Shown: positions 61,115-64,000 of the stretch, one piece after another | How positions within the stretch are numbered: the stretch's first letter is position 1 | How the letters are laid out: each line of letters begins with the position of its first letter | Source of the DNA: Candidatus Latescibacterota bacterium | GTDB taxonomy: Bacteria > Krumholzibacteriota > Krumholzibacteriia > JACNKJ01 | NCBI GenBank assembly: GCA_020633725.1 | Contig: JACKDC010000004.1 | Coordinates: 62,001-126,000, forward strand | DNA length: 64,000 nucleotides | Direction of reading: 5' to 3' | Program-made: the position numbers and the translations under genes | The notes under the pieces: generated by a model | Database searches by the model: none | The model's input: the letters and a program-made list of their open reading frames with translations, nothing else | What the model was told of the DNA's origin: nothing

Positions 61115-61612
61115 CTAGTAGAATCGCTCACCCCAGTACACGATGCCAATGCCAAGTGGCGCGACGACGACCACGCTCGCCGGCGAGAGGAAGGGAGGTA
61201 TCAGGCTCGTGCGGTCGCCGCCCCTCCCGTAGCCGAGCCCCGGGGGCGGGTCCAGGGCGCACCAGACGAAGAGCGTGTCGGCGTCCCAGCGGTGATCGAG
61301 GACGGCGCGCGAGTCGGGCTCGTAGGTGTAGCCGCGGATCTCGAGCCGGAGCTCGAGCGAATCCCCCGCATAGAGGGAGTAGATCGTGGAGTCGTAGCGC
61401 GCCGTGCCGGCCTCGCCGGCCGAGATCGTCTCGAACACGAGGAACGGCGTTTCGCTCTCCAGGGCGACGGTGAGCGTGTCCGCGTAGTGGATCGCGTAGC
61501 GGGTGGCTCCGGGGATCCGCGACTCGGCGCAACCCGACAGGACCGCGCCCAGGACCAGCGCAACCAGCGCCGGGCCACCGAGACTGCGCTGCCATTCACG
61601 GCCAGCCTGCAC
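61115..61612 (-). CDS. Small lipoprotein of unknown function
   Basis: 165 residues. GTG start with GGGAG 7 nt upstream, lipoprotein signal (LVALVLGAVLSGC), then a beta-rich domain (TLTVALESETPFLVFETIS, SLELRLEIRGYTY) and a hydrophobic C-terminus (ASVVVVAPLGIGIVYWGERFY) that could be a terminal strand or membrane-inserting segment. No family recognised. It is second in a minus-strand run that leads into tilS. Confidence 0.65.
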   Translation of the reverse strand: MQAGREWQRSLGGPALVALVLGAVLSGCAESRIPGATRYAIHYADTLTVALESETPFLVFETISAGEAGTARYDSTIYSLYAGDSLELRLEIRGYTYEPDSRAVLDHRWDADTLFVWCALDPPPGLGYGRGGDRTSLIPPFLSPASVVVVAPLGIGIVYWGERFY

Positions 61613-61646
61613 GGCGAGACTCCCTTGGCGGCGAGACTCCTTGATT

Positions 61647-62210
61647 CTAGCCCATTGGCCGCGCCACGCGGTAGTGCAAGCGGACGAAGACGTCCCCCCA
61701 GGCCCGCGCCGAGACCAGCTCCAGCGGCGGCGTCGCCACGCGCCGCGGCAGCAGCGGCGCGCCGGCGCCGAGGGTGACCGGCGCGATCGTGACGATCAGC
61801 GCGTCCAGCAAGCCCGCATCCAGGAACTGTCCGGCCAGCTCGCCGCCGCCGACGATCCACAGGTCCTTGCCCGCGGCGGCGTCCAGCATGTCACGATGCA
61901 CGGGGCGGACATCCCCGCGCACGAAGCGCAGGTCGGCGTCGGGCAGGTCCGGCAGGCTGCGCGTGCTGAAGACCCAGCAGGGCTGCGCGTAGGGCCAGGG
62001 CTGGGCCTCGCCGTCCGGCGGTCGCACCGCGTTGGCCAGCACCCACTCGTAGGTGTGGGCGCCCATGGCCAGCGCGCCGACGCTGGCGATGAAGTCCTCG
62101 TAGTCGCCGCCCTCGGGATCGCCGAACTGCAGCAGCCAGTCCAGGCCGTGCCCGGCATCGGCGATGAAGCCGTCCAGGCTGGCGGCCGTGTAGTAGACGG
62201 TTTTCGCCAT
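61647..62210 (-). CDS. Dihydrofolate reductase-like (RibD C-terminal domain) protein
   Basis: 187 residues, single RibD_C/DHFR-like domain: KTVYYTAASLDGFIADA, ALAMGAHTYEWVL, WVFSTRSLPDLPD, DLWIVGGGELAGQFLDAGLLDALIVTIAPVTLGAGAPLLP. This group uses NADPH, but the physiological substrate is usually unknown; classical DHFR (FolA) is less likely. It is nevertheless in the same run as folP. Start ATG 62210, where similarity begins. Confidence 0.82.
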   Translation of the reverse strand: MAKTVYYTAASLDGFIADAGHGLDWLLQFGDPEGGDYEDFIASVGALAMGAHTYEWVLANAVRPPDGEAQPWPYAQPCWVFSTRSLPDLPDADLRFVRGDVRPVHRDMLDAAAGKDLWIVGGGELAGQFLDAGLLDALIVTIAPVTLGAGAPLLPRRVATPPLELVSARAWGDVFVRLHYRVARPMG

Positions 62211-62323
62211 GGTCGCTGAAACCCCCCAAAGCGCAGGAGACGGCCGCCTCATCCGCCGCCACGAAGGGTCGCCACTATGGGCGAAGCTCCCGGCCGGCGT
62301 GGGGCCGATTGCGCTTGCCAACT

Positions 62324-62352
62324 TTGCAGGGCCTTATGACCTTCTGTAAAGC
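62324..62352 (+). promoter_or_regulatory. Sigma-70-type promoter candidate abutting element B
   Basis: TTGCAG, 17-nt spacer, TAAAGC. Predicted start about 62359, inside the left arm of element B, so the element would form the 5' leader of the downstream mRNA. Confidence 0.3.
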
Positions 62353-62355
62353 CGC

Positions 62356-62497
62356 TCCTTGTGCCGCCGAAAATGTGCCTGCCCGTCTCCGAGGGCGGTC
62401 TCGACGCCCGGGCCCCCAGCATGCTGGGTGACAACGGCGTTCACAGCCCAAGAACATGGGTGGATGGCGACCAGGCACATTTTCGGCGGCACAAGGA
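62356..62497. repeat. Inverted-repeat element, copy B (142 bp)
   Basis: Perfect 26-bp terminal inverted repeats (62356-62381 and 62472-62497) with the core TTGTGCCGCCGAAAATGTG, nearly the same as the ends of copy A at 28648-28810. The 90-bp interior differs from copy A and contains a small palindrome (CCCAGCATGCTGGG). Non-autonomous MITE- or REP-like element; no transposase in the window. Confidence 0.75.
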
Positions 62498-62525
62498 AAG
62501 GCACTCCGTCGCGAGGGGGTTCAGC

Positions 62526-63812
62526 GTGGCTGTCGCCGGGGCCAGCGTTCTCCGCCAAGCCCAGCTCCGCTTCGAGGCCGCCGCCCGGCGTCTCGAGCTC
62601 AGCGAGGCCGAGCGCGAGCTGCTCGGCAGCCCCCGCCTCGAGCTGCACTTCCGCATTCCCGTCCGCCTGGACGACGGCCGCCCGCGCATCTTCAGCGGCT
62701 TCTGCATCCTCCACAGCGACGCCCTCGGCCCCGCCAAGGGCGGCCTGCGCTTCCACCCCCAGGAGTCGGCCGACCGGGTGCGCGCCCTGGCCATGGGGAT
62801 GACCTGGCAGTCGGCCGCCCTCGGCCTGCCCTTGGGCGGCTGCGCCGGCGGGGTGATCTGCGATCCCCACGGGCTCGGCGCCCACGAGACGGAGGCGCTG
62901 GCCCGGGGCTGGACGCGCCAGGCCGGCGCGGCGCTGGGCGCGCGGCGCCTGGTGCCGGGGCCGGACGTCATGGTGGGCGAGCGCGAGCTGATGTGGCTGC
63001 TGGACGAGCTGGAGACGCTGGGCGGCGCGCGCGCCCCCGGCGCGGTGGCTGGCAAGGGCCTGGTGCTCGGCGGCTCGCGGGGCTGCCCCCAGGCCGCGGG
63101 CTACGGGCTCGTCTACCTGCTGCGCGAGGCGCTGCGCGAGCGCGACCTGCGCCTGGACGCCGTGCGCGTGAGCGTGCAGGGCTACGGCACCGTGGCCCGT
63201 CACGCCGTGCAGCTGCTGACCCAGCTCGGCGCCACAGTGACCTGCGTGAGCAGCTGGGACGCCGCCGCCGGCGCGGCCCGCGCCTTCGTGAAGCCGGCCG
63301 GGGTGGACCCGCGCGAGCTGGAGCCGATCACCGACCGGCACGGGAGCATCGACGCCGCCCGGGCCGAGGCGCTCGGCTACACCGTGCTGCCCGGCGACGC
63401 CTGGCTGGAGCAGGAGGTGGAGATCCTCCTGCCGGCCGCGCTGGAGCAGCAGCTCCGCGAGGACAACGTGGCGCGCACGCACTCGGCCCTGCGCCTGGTG
63501 GTGGAGGGGGCGGGCAGCGCGGTGAGCGAGGGTGCGGCGGCGGCCCTGGCCGCGCGGGGCGTCGCCGTGCTCCCCGACCTGCTGGCCAACGCCGGCGGGC
63601 TCGTCTGCAGCTACTTCGAGCAGGTGCAGGGCGAGGTCAACTACGCCTGGGACGCCGACGAGGTGCTGGGCCGCCTCGACCTCACGCTCACCTCGGCCTA
63701 CCAGGCCGTGAGCGCCCTGGCCGAGCGCGCGCGCGTGGACCTGCGCGAGGCGGCGCTGCTGCTCGCCGTGGAGCGCGTGGCCGCGGCCTGCCGGGCGCGG
63801 CGCTGGGTATGA
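62526..63812 (+). CDS. Glu/Leu/Phe/Val dehydrogenase-like protein lacking two catalytic lysines
   Basis: 428 residues with the two-domain ELFV dehydrogenase fold: GPAKGGLRFHP (Lys71 kept), VPGPDVMVG (Asp kept), ASP-rich Rossmann region VSVQGYGTVARHAVQLLTQLGATV, and the C-terminal LPDLLANAGGLVCSYFE. The active-site segment usually reading GGxKGG is LPLGGCAGGVICDP, so the catalytic Lys is Ala107. The Lys that normally precedes it by 12 residues is Gln95. Deamination of amino acids therefore seems unlikely. GTG 62526 has AGGGGG 6 nt upstream. It overlaps the next gene by 4 nt (ATGA). Confidence 0.83.
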   Translation: MAVAGASVLRQAQLRFEAAARRLELSEAERELLGSPRLELHFRIPVRLDDGRPRIFSGFCILHSDALGPAKGGLRFHPQESADRVRALAMGMTWQSAALGLPLGGCAGGVICDPHGLGAHETEALARGWTRQAGAALGARRLVPGPDVMVGERELMWLLDELETLGGARAPGAVAGKGLVLGGSRGCPQAAGYGLVYLLREALRERDLRLDAVRVSVQGYGTVARHAVQLLTQLGATVTCVSSWDAAAGAARAFVKPAGVDPRELEPITDRHGSIDAARAEALGYTVLPGDAWLEQEVEILLPAALEQQLREDNVARTHSALRLVVEGAGSAVSEGAAAALAARGVAVLPDLLANAGGLVCSYFEQVQGEVNYAWDADEVLGRLDLTLTSAYQAVSALAERARVDLREAALLLAVERVAAACRARRWV

Positions 63813-64000
63813 GCACGCTGCCGCCCTTCCGCCGGCGCTTCTTCGGCGCGGACGAGCGCTTCACCGTCATGGGCGAGGGCGCGCTGGGGGGCAAGGCCAC
63901 GGGGCTGGAGCTCATCCGCCGGCGCATCCTCGATCGGCTGGATCCCGCCGAGGCGCCGGGCATCACGGTGGACGTCCCCACGCTCACCGTGCTCAGCACC
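63809..64000 (+). CDS. PEP/pyruvate-binding (PPDK N-terminal-like) protein, C-terminus outside window
   Basis: Only the first 64 residues are visible. FFGADERFTVMGEGALGGKATGLELIRRRIL matches the N-terminal start of pyruvate-phosphate-dikinase/PEP-synthase ATP-binding domains ('G..LGGKA.GL'). Whether the catalytic His swivelling domain is present cannot be seen. The start ATG overlaps the stop of the dehydrogenase-like gene, so the two proteins are cotranslated and probably work together. Confidence 0.65.
   Translation, partial: MSTLPPFRRRFFGADERFTVMGEGALGGKATGLELIRRRILDRLDPAEAPGITVDVPTLTVLST

Larger units (their letters stand above)
62211..62525. other. Divergent intergenic region with a promoter candidate and inverted-repeat element B
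   Basis: 315 nt between divergent genes. The left part must hold the promoter of the DHFR-like gene; a plus-strand promoter candidate lies at 62324-62352; the rest is the 142-bp inverted-repeat element and 28 nt with the ribosome binding site of the next gene. Confidence 0.55.

Noticed and set aside
61115..61612. C-terminal VYWGERFY of the small lipoprotein as a sixth member of the W-S-x-V-K-x-L-Y motif
   Set aside because: The Trp-to-terminal-Tyr distance and the basic position do not match the five aligned tails.
1..64000. CRISPR array, prophage, restriction or toxin-antitoxin defence system
   Set aside because: No regularly spaced direct repeats, no cas, capsid, integrase, methylase-endonuclease or toxin-like genes were seen anywhere in the window.

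Overview
The window is very GC-rich bacterial chromosome with no tRNA, rRNA, CRISPR array, phage or classical insertion sequence that I can see. Gene density is high and most genes sit in same-strand runs. GTG and TTG starts are common, usually with a clear GGAGG-type ribosome binding site. Four secreted proteins end in a FlgD/T9SS-like tail, three of them with the PNPFNP motif. There are also Kelch/PKD, LVIVD, beta-helix and GWxTD proteins, a Wzi-type outer-membrane barrel, and large membrane-anchored multiheme cytochromes. This combination suggests an uncultured Gram-negative lineage of the FCB type (Eisenbacteria, Krumholzibacteriota or Latescibacterota-like). That placement is inference from gene style, not from a marker gene.

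Layout. 1-12.4 kb: the end of a peptidase T gene, then a minus-strand run (DUF937 protein, methyltransferase, glutamine synthetase, fpg, arginine deiminase, LVIVD-repeat protein, subtilase, ubiE, ubiD). 12.5-22.3 kb: secreted and membrane proteins, namely a beta-helix protein, an outer-membrane barrel, an MFS exporter, a GT-C-like membrane protein, an array of four small secreted proteins and a beta-propeller hydrolase. 22.3-28.4 kb: a histidine ammonia-lyase-family enzyme, a small membrane protein, a GWxTD lipoprotein and an S9D-type peptidase. 28.6-35.9 kb: a respiratory island with about 38 haem-binding motifs in four proteins. 36-39.9 kb: two tandem malate dehydrogenase-like genes, then cysK and cysE behind a cysteine leader peptide and attenuator. 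40-54 kb: an alpha/beta hydrolase, an HTH protein with a sigma-54-type promoter, a Wzi barrel, a phospholipase-D-like secreted protein, a PatA/PimA-like pair, an SGNH/MBOAT O-acylation pair, a double GNAT and a Kelch lipoprotein. 54.7-62.2 kb: the housekeeping operon DHFR-like, lipoprotein, DUF1579-like, tilS, hpt, ftsH, folP, cdaA. 62.5-64 kb: a degenerate glutamate-dehydrogenase-like gene overlapping the start of a PEP/pyruvate-binding gene.

How the parts fit. UbiD and UbiE point to quinone synthesis. The cytochrome island looks like machinery that takes electrons from the quinone pool through two different fused cytochrome b/multiheme proteins and an ImcH-like NapC protein. The many secreted proteins fall into two C-terminal classes. 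One carries the FlgD/T9SS-like tail. The other ends in a short W-S-x-V-K-x-L-Y-type motif shared by five proteins, including folds that look unrelated.

The most interesting signals are that C-terminal motif; a complete cysteine-responsive attenuator candidate before cysE (near-consensus promoter, Shine-Dalgarno, 21-residue peptide with tandem Cys codons, terminator); a 142-163 bp inverted-repeat element present twice, each time just upstream of a gene; a glutamate-dehydrogenase-like protein lacking two catalytic lysines; and an ammonia-lyase with Cys in the MIO triad.
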